From Lachnospiraceae bacterium (lineage in GTDB: Bacteria > Bacillota > Clostridia > Lachnospirales > Lachnospiraceae): a stretch of DNA of 56,000 nucleotides. A model generated the notes under the pieces. The model was not told the DNA's origin. It did no database searches and was given only the letters and a program-made list of their open reading frames with translations. The translations under genes and the position numbers were made by a program. The stretch's first letter is position 1; each line of letters begins with the position of its first letter. The stretch is from contig JAILFK010000021.1 of NCBI GenBank assembly GCA_024697595.1, positions 1 through 56,000 on the forward strand, in the 5' to 3' direction. This document shows, piece by piece, positions 7,776-17,290 of this stretch.

Positions 7776-9155
7776 ATGAACATAAAATTGATCCAATCAA
7801 AATGGGATGAAATATTAATAACTCTCAAGAGTGAATATTCTATTTCTGATGTTTCTTTTTCTTCTTGGCTAAAACCTCTTTATCCCACATCAATAGATGA
7901 TGATGATACTTTGGTTTTATCTTATATACCTGAAGATGATGGTTATGAAGCTGATCAAATGGCTTTACAATTTATAAAGAAGAAATATTCTCAACCAATA
8001 TCAATTATTATCAGTGAATTATTTGGTTTAGATACCAAGGTTAAACTTAGATTTGAAATAGGAAATAAAAATAATTTAGAGCCAAATGCAGATAGTTCTA
8101 ATATTAATATTCAATCATCAAATTATATTAATTCAAACCTAAATCAAAAATATACATTTGATAATTTCGTAGTAGGTGGAAACAATAGATTTACAAGACA
8201 GGCTTCTCTTGCAGTAGCCGAATCTCCAGGAGATGCATACAATCCTCTTTATATTTATGGAGGACCTGGTCTTGGTAAAACTCATTTATTACATGCTATT
8301 GGTAACTTTGTTTTACAACAAAATCCTGAAAAAAAGGTTTTATATGTAACAACAGAGCAATTTACAAATGAAGTAATTGATGGAATTAAAGCCAAAAATG
8401 TATCACCAGTCAGAGAAAAATTTAGATCAGTAGATGTACTTCTTATTGATGATATACAATTTATAATAGGAAAAGAAGGAACTCAGGAAGAATTCTTTAA
8501 CACATTTAACACACTATCTCTTGCTGGAAAACAGATTGTAATTACCAGTGATAAGCCACCAAAAGAAATGGAAACTCTTGAAGATAGAATTAGATCTAGA
8601 TTCGAGATGGGACTTATGGCTGATATTGGTTATCCAGATTACGAAACAAGAATGGCAATCCTTAAAAATAAGGTAGAGTCAGAACAAATAGAAATAGATA
8701 ATCAAATATTAAATTATATTGCTGAAAATATTAAATCTAATATTAGAGAATTAGAAGGTGCTTTGAATAAACTTATTGCTTATTCAAACTTAGAAAAAGT
8801 ACCTCTTACAATGGATATAGCTGAAAAAGAGTTACAAAATATTATTACTCCAGACAAACCTAGAGAATTAACACCTCAGCTTATTATTGAAGTTGTCTGT
8901 GAACACTATGATATTTCCATGGAAAAAATGTTGTCAAAAGACAGAAGTAAACCTATTTCTATGCCAAGACAGATAGCTATGTATTTATGTAAGACAATGA
9001 CCAACTGTACATTAGATGGTATTGGAAAACTTCTAAACGGTAGAGATCACACAACAGTATTACATGGATACAATAAAATTGAGGAAGATATCAAAACTAA
9101 TGAACAGTTAGCTAAAGATATTGAGACAATTAAGAAAAAGATTAATCCAAACTAA
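7776..9155 (+). CDS. dnaA: Chromosomal replication initiator protein DnaA
   Basis: 459 aa. DnaA binds TTATCCACA boxes and opens oriC in its ATP form. Domain I occupies about residues 1-85, followed by a variable Asn/Ser-rich linker (about 95-125). The AAA+ domain has Walker A GGPGLGKTHL near 165-174 and Walker B VLLIDDIQF near 221-229. Domain IV ends with the DNA-binding signature GRDHTTVLHG near 425-434. The start ATG follows GGGGAAA. A perfect DnaA box lies two bases after the stop codon. Confidence 0.98.
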   Translation: MNIKLIQSKWDEILITLKSEYSISDVSFSSWLKPLYPTSIDDDDTLVLSYIPEDDGYEADQMALQFIKKKYSQPISIIISELFGLDTKVKLRFEIGNKNNLEPNADSSNINIQSSNYINSNLNQKYTFDNFVVGGNNRFTRQASLAVAESPGDAYNPLYIYGGPGLGKTHLLHAIGNFVLQQNPEKKVLYVTTEQFTNEVIDGIKAKNVSPVREKFRSVDVLLIDDIQFIIGKEGTQEEFFNTFNTLSLAGKQIVITSDKPPKEMETLEDRIRSRFEMGLMADIGYPDYETRMAILKNKVESEQIEIDNQILNYIAENIKSNIRELEGALNKLIAYSNLEKVPLTMDIAEKELQNIITPDKPRELTPQLIIEVVCEHYDISMEKMLSKDRSKPISMPRQIAMYLCKTMTNCTLDGIGKLLNGRDHTTVLHGYNKIEEDIKTNEQLAKDIETIKKKINPN

Positions 9156-9156
9156 T

Positions 9157-9165
9157 TGTGGATAA
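9157..9165 (-). promoter_or_regulatory. DnaA box just downstream of dnaA
   Basis: TGTGGATAA (TTATCCACA on the minus strand) is a perfect DnaA-box consensus in the 284-bp dnaA-dnaN gap. The rest of the gap is strongly AT-rich with no ORF. A candidate dnaN promoter is TTGTTT (9333-9338) with TATATA (9357-9362), 18 bp apart. Confidence 0.7.
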
Positions 9166-9439
9166 CTTTTTTAATAACTTGTTAAAAATATATGTATAAA
9201 ATGTTAGTTAGAGTTAATAGTGAAATTAATTAAATATTTTAATTTTTAAACCTATAAACTTATATACACTCTATCAAGATTAAACTAAGACTATTTCAAC
9301 AGATATTTTTAATTTAATTTTTTAAGAAATTCTTGTTTCACAAGAGTTTCACGACTTATATACATATTAACACCCTATACTACTAGTACTATTAATATTT
9401 ATATTTATTTTATTTATGAGAAAGGAGCTTTGATCTTAA

Positions 9440-10549
9440 ATGAAAATCATTTGTTCAAAATCTGAATTAGCTAAAGGAGTTAACATAGTATCAAAAGCAG
9501 TTCCTACTAGAACTACTATGTCAATCCTTGAATGTATATTAATTGATGCTTCTACTAATGTAATTAAACTTACAGCCAATGATATGGAGATTGGTATAGA
9601 AACTACTATAGAAGGAACTATTGAAGAAAGAGGAATAATTGCATTAGATGCAAGATTATTTGGAGATATTGTTAGAAAACTTCCTGATAATGAAGTTGTT
9701 ATTGAATCTGATTCAACATTTAAAACAACAATCTCTTGTGAAAAAGCTAAATTTAATCTCTCTGGTAAATCAGGAGAAGATTTTGCAGCAATTCCAATGG
9801 TTACTCGAAATCAACCAATAGTTATTTCTCAGTTTACTTTAAAAGAAGTTATTAGACAGACAATCTTTTCTATTGCTGATAATGATAATAATAAACTTAT
9901 GATGGGTGAATTATTTGAGATAAAAGGTAATAAATTAGAAGTAGTATCACTTGATGGACATAGAATTTCTATTAGAAATATTGAATTAAAAGAGTCTTAT
10001 GATGATAAGAAAGTTATTGTTCCAGGAAAGAGTTTGATAGATATAAGTAAAATTATTACTGGATCAGTTGATGAAGATGTAAATATTTACATTTCTGATA
10101 ATCACATTGTATTTGAATTTGATAATACAACAATGGTATCTCGTCTTATTGATGGAGAATACTTCAAGATTGAACAAATGATTTCAAATGATTATGAGAC
10201 AAAGTTTTCTATTAATAAAAAAGAAATACTTGAATGTATAGATAGAGCTACTCTCCTTGTAAAAGAGGGAGATAAGAAACCAATTATTATGAATATTACC
10301 AATGGAAATATGGAATTAACTATTAATTCTGTAATTGGATCAATGAATGAAAATATTGAGATTAACAAAGAGGGTAAGGATATAATGATTGGATTTAATC
10401 CAAAATTCTTTATAGATGCTCTTAGAGTAATTGATGAGGAAATTATTGATATTTATATGGTAAATCCAAAGGCTCCTTGTTATATAAAGGATGCTGAAGG
10501 CAAATATATTTACTTAATTCTTCCTGTTAACTTTAATGTTGCTAACTAA
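9440..10549 (+). CDS. dnaN: DNA polymerase III subunit beta (sliding clamp)
   Basis: 369 aa with the three repeated clamp folds expected of DnaN. It encircles DNA and tethers the polymerase. The N-terminus (MKIICSKSELAKGVNIVSKAV) and the C-terminal IDIYMVNPKAPCYIKD...YLILPVNF segment are typical; the last part forms the pocket for clamp-binding peptides. A good AGAAAGGAG ribosome-binding site precedes the ATG. It heads the dnaN-rlbA-recF-gyrB-gyrA run. Confidence 0.97.
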   Translation: MKIICSKSELAKGVNIVSKAVPTRTTMSILECILIDASTNVIKLTANDMEIGIETTIEGTIEERGIIALDARLFGDIVRKLPDNEVVIESDSTFKTTISCEKAKFNLSGKSGEDFAAIPMVTRNQPIVISQFTLKEVIRQTIFSIADNDNNKLMMGELFEIKGNKLEVVSLDGHRISIRNIELKESYDDKKVIVPGKSLIDISKIITGSVDEDVNIYISDNHIVFEFDNTTMVSRLIDGEYFKIEQMISNDYETKFSINKKEILECIDRATLLVKEGDKKPIIMNITNGNMELTINSVIGSMNENIEINKEGKDIMIGFNPKFFIDALRVIDEEIIDIYMVNPKAPCYIKDAEGKYIYLILPVNFNVAN

Positions 10550-10629
10550 TAATTTTTATTTAAATAACTTTTTATGATGCAATAAAAATATTTAACATAA
10601 ATCATTTTGAAAGAGATTTTAAAAAATAT

Positions 10630-10845
10630 ATGGAAGAAATAAGTTTAAAAGAGGGCGAAGATTTTATTAAGCTTGGCCAATTATTAAAGAAAGCTGGAAT
10701 GGTAGGTTCTGGCGTAGATGCAAAATTTGTAATTCAAGATGGACTTGTTACCTTAAATGGTGAAGTTGAATTGCAAAGAGGAAAAAAGGTATATCCTGGA
10801 GATATAGTATCCTTTGAAGGAGAGAGTGTAAAAGTTATCAGATGA
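10630..10845 (+). CDS. rlbA: S4-domain RNA-binding protein RlbA (YaaA)
   Basis: 71 aa made almost entirely of an S4-like RNA-binding fold: LGQLLKKAGMVGSGVDAKF, then DGLVTLNGEVELQRGKKVYPGD. It corresponds to B. subtilis YaaA/RlbA, a small S4-domain protein conserved between dnaN and recF. Its stop overlaps the recF start (ATGA), so the two are translationally coupled. The molecular role is not well defined; an RNA or ribosome contact is inferred from the domain. Confidence 0.9.
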   Translation: MEEISLKEGEDFIKLGQLLKKAGMVGSGVDAKFVIQDGLVTLNGEVELQRGKKVYPGDIVSFEGESVKVIR

Positions 10846-11945
10846 TCATTAAATCTATAGAGTTAGAAAATTTTAGAAATTATGAAAATGTACATATAGA
10901 TTTTGATAAAGGTACAACTATTTTATATGGTGATAACGCTCAGGGAAAGACCAATATTTTAGAGGCTTGTTATGTAAGTGGAACCACTAAATCTCATAAA
11001 AAAAGTAAAGATAGAGAGATGATTAGATTTGACCAAGAAGAAGGTCATATTAGAACAGTGGTTGAAAAACTTGAAAATGATTATCAGATAGATATTCATT
11101 TAAGAAATAATAAATCTAAAAATATAGCTATAAATAAGATAGGTCCAAAAAAAGCCAGTGATTTATTTGGAATTTTAAATATAATATTTTTCTCACCAGA
11201 GGATTTAAATATTATAAAAAATGGACCTTCTGAGAGAAGAAATTTCATTGATGCTGAGCTTTGTCAGCTTGATAAAATATATTTATCAGATTTAATAAAT
11301 TACAATAAGGCTTTAACTCAGCGTAATAAACTTCTAAAGGATATGTATAATGATCCTTCTTTAAAAGAAACCCTTCAAATATGGGATATGCAGCTTATAA
11401 ATTATGGGAAAAAAGTTATATCTCGCAGAAGAGAATTTGTTATGGAGCTAAATGATATTGTTTACGATATTCATAAGCAAATTTCAGGTGGTAAAGAAGA
11501 ATTATATATAAAATATGAACCAAATATTGAGGATATATTTTTTGAAGATGAGTTAATTAGAGCTCGCGAAAAAGATATTAGATATCAATCAACATCAGTT
11601 GGACCTCACAGAGATGACATAAAATTATCTATAGGAAATGTTGATGTTAGAAAATATGGTTCCCAGGGACAACAGAGAAGTTGTGCTTTGTCCCTAAAAT
11701 TATCTGAGATAAAATTGGTGGAAAAAACTATAAATGATAAACCTATTTTATTATTGGATGATGTGTTGTCAGAGTTGGATAAAAATAGACAAAATTATCT
11801 TCTACAAGCTATCAATGATACCCAGACAATTATTACTTGTACAGGATTGGATGAATTTGTAGAAAATAGATTTAATCTAAATAAGATTTATCAGGTAAAT
11901 GATGGTCATATAAAAGATTTGGAGGATTTAAATGAGTCAAAATAA
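10842..11945 (+). CDS. recF: DNA replication and repair protein RecF
   Basis: 367 aa, typical length. RecF is an SMC-like ATPase that, with RecO and RecR, loads RecA at single-strand gaps. Walker [14 protein letters not shown] is near residues 30-42. The ABC-type signature [17 protein letters not shown] is near 275-291, followed by Walker [12 protein letters not shown] near 303-313. The start overlaps the stop of rlbA and the end overlaps the start of gyrB by 14 bp, so the three genes form one tightly coupled unit. Confidence 0.97.
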   Translation: MIIKSIELENFRNYENVHIDFDKGTTILYGDNAQGKTNILEACYVSGTTKSHKKSKDREMIRFDQEEGHIRTVVEKLENDYQIDIHLRNNKSKNIAINKIGPKKASDLFGILNIIFFSPEDLNIIKNGPSERRNFIDAELCQLDKIYLSDLINYNKALTQRNKLLKDMYNDPSLKETLQIWDMQLINYGKKVISRRREFVMELNDIVYDIHKQISGGKEELYIKYEPNIEDIFFEDELIRAREKDIRYQSTSVGPHRDDIKLSIGNVDVRKYGSQGQQRSCALSLKLSEIKLVEKTINDKPILLLDDVLSELDKNRQNYLLQAINDTQTIITCTGLDEFVENRFNLNKIYQVNDGHIKDLEDLNESK

Positions 11946-13851
11946 TCAGGAATATGGAGCAGATCAAATTCAGATTCTAGAAGGACTTGAGGCAGTTCGT
12001 AAACGTCCTGGAATGTATATTGGAAGTACCTCAGAGAGAGGTCTACATCATTTGGTATATGAGATAGTTGATAATGCTGTAGATGAAGCTTTGGCAGGTT
12101 TTTGTAAACATATAAAGGTTACAATAAATAAGGGAAATACAATTACTGTAGAAGATGATGGTAGAGGAATTCCTACAGGAATCAATAAAAAAGCTGGAAT
12201 TCCAGCGGTTGAAGTTGTATTTACCATACTTCATGCAGGAGGAAAATTCGGAGGTGGCGGATACAAAGTATCCGGAGGACTTCACGGAGTTGGTGCTTCT
12301 GTTGTTAATGCTTTATCAAATTGGCTTGAAGTTGAGATTTGTAGAGAAGGTAAAGTATATAAACAGAGATATGAACGTGGAAAAACTATGTATCCACTAA
12401 AGGAAGTTGGAACTTGTGATCCTGATAAAACTGGAACAAAGGTTACTTTTGAGCCAGATGGAAGCATATTTGAAACAACTGTTTTTGATTTTAATACTTT
12501 AAAAGTTCGTCTCAGAGAGACAGCTTTTCTTACAAAGGGATTAAAAATTACTTTAAAGGATGACAGAGAAGAGGAAACTTTAGAGAGAGAATTCTACTAT
12601 GAAGGTGGAATTAAGGAGTTTGTAACTTATTTAAATCGCGGAAAAGATTCTCTATATGATGATGTAATTTACTGTGAAGGTGAAAAAGATGGAGTTTACG
12701 TTGAAGTAGCCTTTCAGCATAACGATGCATACAACGAAAACTGTTTAAGCTTTGTAAATAATATTATTACTCCTGAAGGTGGTACACATTTATCAGGATT
12801 TAGAGCTGCAGTTACCAAGGTTTTCAATAGTTATGCACGAAATAACAAGATTATTAAAGAAAAAGAAGATGCTTTAGATGGTGAAGATATAAGAGAAGGT
12901 ATTGCAGCTATTATAAGTATTAAGATAGAGGAACCTCAGTTTGAGGGTCAGACAAAGCAAAAACTTGGAAATTCAGAGGCGAGAGGTGCTGTTGATTCAA
13001 TTGTTACAGAGAAACTTACATATTTCTTGGAGCAAAATCCTGCAGTTGCAAAAAATATTTGTGAAAAATCTCTTCGCTCTAAAAAAGCCCGTGAAGCAGC
13101 TCGCAAAGCGAGAGAAGCTTCAAGAAAGGGAGCTCTAGAAGTTGGATCACTTCCAGGAAAACTTGCTGATTGTTCAGATAAGAATCCTGAAAATTGTGAA
13201 ATCTTCATCGTGGAGGGAGATTCAGCCGGTGGATCTGCTAAAAAAGCTAGAAACCGTGCAACTCAAGCAATTTTACCGCTTCGCGGAAAGATATTAAATG
13301 TTGAAAAAGCTCAAATCAATAGAATTTACGATAATGCAGAGATACGTTCTATGATTACAGCTTTTGGAACAGGTATTCAGGATGATTTTGATATTGAAAA
13401 ATTAAGATATCACAAAATTATAATAATGACTGATGCCGATGTTGATGGTGCTCATATTGCCACACTTATGCTTACATTCTTATATAGATTTATGCCTGAA
13501 TTAATCAGACAAGGTTATGTATATTTGGCAACTCCTCCTCTTTATAAGGTGGAGAAAAACAGAAAAGAGTGGTATGCATATTCCGATGAAGAATTAAATA
13601 ATATTATGATAGAAATCGGAAGAGATGGTAATAATAAGGTTCAGCGTTATAAGGGTCTTGGAGAGATGGATGCTGAGCAGCTTTGGGAGACAACTATGGA
13701 TCCTGAAAAGAGAATCCTAAAGAGAGTAATGATAGACTCAGAAGATGCAGCTGAAATTGATGCAACATTTTCAGTTCTCATGGGAGATAAAGTAGAACCT
13801 AGACGTGAATTCATTGAAGAAAATGCAAGATTTGCAGATTTAGATATCTAA
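11932..13851 (+). CDS. gyrB: DNA gyrase subunit B
   Basis: 639 aa, the Gram-positive GyrB length. It is the ATPase subunit of DNA gyrase, which introduces negative supercoils. The GHKL ATPase features are [13 protein letters not shown] (about 44-56), DDGRGIPTG and [14 protein letters not shown]. The TOPRIM region carries [10 protein letters not shown] and the metal-binding DADVDGAHI, and the [12 protein letters not shown] segment that follows EGDSAGG is present. Start ATG at 11932 lies inside the end of recF. Confidence 0.98.
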   Translation: MSQNNQEYGADQIQILEGLEAVRKRPGMYIGSTSERGLHHLVYEIVDNAVDEALAGFCKHIKVTINKGNTITVEDDGRGIPTGINKKAGIPAVEVVFTILHAGGKFGGGGYKVSGGLHGVGASVVNALSNWLEVEICREGKVYKQRYERGKTMYPLKEVGTCDPDKTGTKVTFEPDGSIFETTVFDFNTLKVRLRETAFLTKGLKITLKDDREEETLEREFYYEGGIKEFVTYLNRGKDSLYDDVIYCEGEKDGVYVEVAFQHNDAYNENCLSFVNNIITPEGGTHLSGFRAAVTKVFNSYARNNKIIKEKEDALDGEDIREGIAAIISIKIEEPQFEGQTKQKLGNSEARGAVDSIVTEKLTYFLEQNPAVAKNICEKSLRSKKAREAARKAREASRKGALEVGSLPGKLADCSDKNPENCEIFIVEGDSAGGSAKKARNRATQAILPLRGKILNVEKAQINRIYDNAEIRSMITAFGTGIQDDFDIEKLRYHKIIIMTDADVDGAHIATLMLTFLYRFMPELIRQGYVYLATPPLYKVEKNRKEWYAYSDEELNNIMIEIGRDGNNKVQRYKGLGEMDAEQLWETTMDPEKRILKRVMIDSEDAAEIDATFSVLMGDKVEPRREFIEENARFADLDI

Positions 13852-13864
13852 GAGGAAATAAAAG

Positions 13865-16393
13865 ATGGATGATAAAATTTTTGACCAAATTCATGAAGTA
13901 GATTTAAAGACTACAATGGAATCTTCATACATTGATTATGCCATGAGTGTAATTGCGGCTCGTGCGCTTCCAGATGTAAGGGATGGTATGAAGCCAGTTC
14001 AGCGAAGAATATTATATTCTATGAATGAACTTGGTAATACTTATGATAAACCTCATAAAAAATGTGCTCGTATCGTAGGTGATACAATGGGTAAATATCA
14101 TCCACATGGTGATAGTTCTATTTATGGAGCACTTGTTAACATGGCTCAGGAATGGAACATGAGATATACACTTGTGGATGGACATGGTAACTTTGGTTCT
14201 GAAGATGGTGACGGTGCAGCTGCCATGCGTTATACAGAGGCAAGACTTGCCAAGATGGCCCAGTACATGATTGAGGACTTAGGAAAAGATACAGTTGATT
14301 TCATTCCTAACTATGATGAGACTGAAAAAGAGCCAGTAGTATTGCCATCAAGATTTCCTAATCTTTTGGTAAATGGTACAACTGGTATCGCCGTTGGTAT
14401 GGCAACAAATATTCCTCCTCACAATTTGAGAGAGGTTGTAAGTGCTGTAAATAAAATTATTGATAATGAAATCGAGGAAGACAGAGAGACTGAAATCGAT
14501 GAAATTATGGAGATAATTAAGGGACCAGATTTTCCTACAGGTGGCGTGATTCTTGGTAGATCAGGAATAGAGGAAGCTTATAGAACTGGTAGAGGAAAAA
14601 TCAGAGTTCGCGCGGTGACTGAAATTGAGCCAATGGATAATGGTAAAAATAGAATTGTTGTCACTGAGTTACCATATAATGTAAACAAGGCAAAACTTGT
14701 TGAGTATATTGGAAAATTACACAGAGATAAAAAAATTGATGGAATTACAGATTTAAGAGATGAGTCAAACCGTGAAGGTATTAGAGTGGTTATTGAACTT
14801 CGTCGTGATGTAAATCCAAATGTTATTTTAAATCAGTTATATAAACATACTCAGTTGCAGGATACATTTGGTGTGATTATGCTTGCACTTGTAAATAATC
14901 AGCCAAAGGTATTAAACATTTTAGAGATGCTAAAATATTATCTTGAGCACCAAAAAGATGTTGTAACTCGTCGTACAAAGTACGATTTAAACAAAGCTGA
15001 GGAGAGAGATCATATTATTCAGGGATTGCTTATTGCTCAGGATAATATTGATGAGGTTATTGCAATTATTAGAGGTTCAAAGGACACAGCTTCTGCCAAG
15101 GCAAGTCTTATTGAGAGATTTGATTTATCAGAGGCTCAGGCCAATGCCATTGTTGAGATGAGACTTAGAGCTCTTACAGGTTTGGAGAGAAATAAGCTTG
15201 AGGACGAGCATAAACAGTTGGTTGCTCTTATTGCTGTGTTAAAGGGAATTTTGGCAGATGAGAAGAAACTTCTAGGAGTAATTAAGGAAGAAATCACTGT
15301 TATTGCTGATAAATTTGGTGATGATAGAAGATCTTCTATTGGATTTGATGAGTTTGATATTTCAATGGAGGATATGATTCCAGTTACTAATACGGTTATT
15401 ACATTTACCAAACTTGGTTATATCAAGAGAATGAATGTAGATAATTTTAAGAGCCAAAACCGTGGTGGTAAGGGAATAAAGGGAATGGAGACAATTGATG
15501 AAGATTATATTGTTGAAATGATGATGACTACATCTCACCATTACCTAATGTTCTTTACTAATTTTGGTAGAGTTTATAGATTAAAAGCATATGAGATTCC
15601 AGAGTGTTCAAGAACAGCTCGTGGAACAGCAATTGTAAATTTATTACAATTACAGCCTGATGAAAAAATTACATCTATGATTCCAATTAAGGAATACAAT
15701 GATGATCAATATCTATTTATGGCAACAAAGTCTGGTATTGTAAAGAAAACCAAGATTACAGATTACTCAAATATTAGAAAAAATGGACTTGCAGCAATCA
15801 ACCTGCGAGATGACGATAAGTTAATTGAGGTAAAACTTACTGATAACAGCGAGGACGTAATTCTTATCACTAAGTTTGGTCAGTGTATCAGATTTAATGA
15901 GAAGGATGTAAGATCAACAGGTCGTACATCAATGGGTGTAATTGGAATGAACCTTATGGATGAGGATGATGTCATAGCAATGCAGCTTGCATCAGCTGGA
16001 GAGTCCTTGATGATTGTTTCGGAAAAAGGTCTTGGTAAATGTACACTCATGTCTGAGTTCTCAACTCAGCGAAGAGGTGGTAAGGGTGTAAAATGTTATA
16101 AGATTACAGAAAAAACTGGAAATCTTGTGGGCGCCAAGGCAGTGGTTCAAGAGGATGAGATGATGCTTATCAATACAGATGGTATTATCATCAGAATTAG
16201 AATTGCTGATACAACACTTCTTGGAAGAATTACTTCTGGTGTTAAGCTTATAAATCTAAAGGATAATGAGAAGGTTGCAAGTATTGCAGTTGTAGCTCAG
16301 GAAGATTTATTGTTTAACGAGGAAGAAAATTCAAATGAAGAAGAAAATGAATCTGAAAATAAGAGTGATGAAGATTCTTCCGATGAGCAATAA
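13865..16393 (+). CDS. gyrA: DNA gyrase subunit A
   Basis: 842 aa. GyrA carries out DNA breakage and rejoining; the catalytic tyrosine is in AARYTEARL-like context (AAAMRYTEARL, about residues 116-126). A GyrA box QRRGGKG is present near residue 734 in the C-terminal pinwheel domain, which supports true gyrase rather than topoisomerase IV. The C-terminus ends in about 28 mostly acidic residues. In the quinolone-resistance region the sequence is HGDSSIYGALV, so the position of E. coli D87 is glycine (see findings). It follows gyrB by 13 bp. Confidence 0.97.
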   Translation: MDDKIFDQIHEVDLKTTMESSYIDYAMSVIAARALPDVRDGMKPVQRRILYSMNELGNTYDKPHKKCARIVGDTMGKYHPHGDSSIYGALVNMAQEWNMRYTLVDGHGNFGSEDGDGAAAMRYTEARLAKMAQYMIEDLGKDTVDFIPNYDETEKEPVVLPSRFPNLLVNGTTGIAVGMATNIPPHNLREVVSAVNKIIDNEIEEDRETEIDEIMEIIKGPDFPTGGVILGRSGIEEAYRTGRGKIRVRAVTEIEPMDNGKNRIVVTELPYNVNKAKLVEYIGKLHRDKKIDGITDLRDESNREGIRVVIELRRDVNPNVILNQLYKHTQLQDTFGVIMLALVNNQPKVLNILEMLKYYLEHQKDVVTRRTKYDLNKAEERDHIIQGLLIAQDNIDEVIAIIRGSKDTASAKASLIERFDLSEAQANAIVEMRLRALTGLERNKLEDEHKQLVALIAVLKGILADEKKLLGVIKEEITVIADKFGDDRRSSIGFDEFDISMEDMIPVTNTVITFTKLGYIKRMNVDNFKSQNRGGKGIKGMETIDEDYIVEMMMTTSHHYLMFFTNFGRVYRLKAYEIPECSRTARGTAIVNLLQLQPDEKITSMIPIKEYNDDQYLFMATKSGIVKKTKITDYSNIRKNGLAAINLRDDDKLIEVKLTDNSEDVILITKFGQCIRFNEKDVRSTGRTSMGVIGMNLMDEDDVIAMQLASAGESLMIVSEKGLGKCTLMSEFSTQRRGGKGVKCYKITEKTGNLVGAKAVVQEDEMMLINTDGIIIRIRIADTTLLGRITSGVKLINLKDNEKVASIAVVAQEDLLFNEEENSNEEENESENKSDEDSSDEQ

Positions 16394-16425
16394 ATAGAAT
16401 TAAAAATGTAAAATATGAAAAGAGA

Positions 16426-16466
16426 CCTCTTTACTGGATAAAACCAGTAAAGAGGTTATTTTTATT
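16426..16466. terminator. Strong intrinsic terminator between gyrA and the TetR gene
   Basis: A perfect 12-bp stem (16426-16437 with 16444-16455) with a 6-nt loop is followed by TTATTTTTATTT on the plus strand. On the minus strand it is followed by TCTCTTTTC, so it can serve both the gyrA and the convergent TetR transcript. Confidence 0.9.
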
Positions 16467-17010
16467 TGATCATATAAGTTGTTAAAATATTAGATAATTC
16501 TTTTTTTGAAAGTATATATTTAGTATCTTCTAAAATCCATTTTTCAATTACATATAAAAAACCGAAGGAATGATATGAAAAATATATATTAGCCTCGTTT
16601 TCATTTTCAAATATGTTCAGATTCTTTGATTTATCAAGGATTTTTTTAATTGAATAATCAGTGATAAGTTCATAAAATCTATTACCATTTGTTTTAAAAA
16701 TAACTTGATATAATTTCTTATTATTTTCCACATGGGTGAGTATATTTTCGATTAAATCTCTTAATTTATCGGGATTATTAGTAATATTTTCAACATTAAA
16801 AAGGTCTAATTCAACAAGAATATCCCTCTCGTAATCTTCTAATAAATCGTATATATCTCTATAGTGGTTATAAAAAGTTGGTCTAGAAATATGAGATTTT
16901 TCACATATATCCTTCACGGTAATTTTATCAAAGGCCTTATTTTCTAAAAGGTTTCTAAAACAATTTTTTATGATTTCTTTGGTGGTTCGGATTCTGATAT
17001 CATTTTCCAT
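16462..17010 (-). CDS. TetR/AcrR family transcriptional regulator
   Basis: 182 aa. The N-terminal 55 residues form a TetR-type DNA-binding domain: TTKEIIKNCFRNLLENKAFDKITVKDICEKS, then the recognition helix HISRPTFYNHYRD (about 39-51). The C-terminal ligand domain is of the shorter type found in DhaS-like regulators. It is transcribed divergently from the SDR gene at 17291, and the gap holds two similar palindromes, so it probably represses that gene and itself. The ligand cannot be read from the sequence. Confidence 0.9.
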   Translation of the reverse strand: MENDIRIRTTKEIIKNCFRNLLENKAFDKITVKDICEKSHISRPTFYNHYRDIYDLLEDYERDILVELDLFNVENITNNPDKLRDLIENILTHVENNKKLYQVIFKTNGNRFYELITDYSIKKILDKSKNLNIFENENEANIYFSYHSFGFLYVIEKWILEDTKYILSKKELSNILTTYMIK

Positions 17011-17100
17011 AAATAAACTCCTAAACGAATATAAAAGTCCTTAATTACATGGAAATTATGAATGGAAAGAGAAAAAAACAGATTTATAATTTAGCGAAAA

Positions 17101-17146
17101 TGTTAAATTGTTTTACATTTTAATAAAAAAGTAAATATATTTTACA
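17101..17146. promoter_or_regulatory. Two operator-like palindromes in the TetR/SDR gap
   Basis: Site 1, TGTTAAATTGTTTTACA (17101-17117), and site 2, AGTAAATATATTTTACA (17130-17146), are 29 bp apart and share the half-site TTTTACA. Site 2 has perfect 5-bp arms GTAAA/TTTAC around TATAT; site 1 has the same arms with one mismatch. This is the arrangement expected of TetR-family operators. The rest of the 280-bp gap has no gene. Confidence 0.55.
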
Positions 17147-17290
17147 TATATAAAAAATTGAGAGTTGAGGAATGCTTTTAATGCAATTACTATAGGCACT
17201 GGATTTATAAATCTTTGCTGGGAGTTATGAGTAGGGTACATAACGAAAAAGTTTTGAGGAATAAAACAAAATACAGTGGAGGTAAATTTA

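Noticed and set aside
17276-17290. GTG start for the SDR gene
   Set aside because: It overlaps the GGAGG ribosome-binding site that serves the ATG at 17291.
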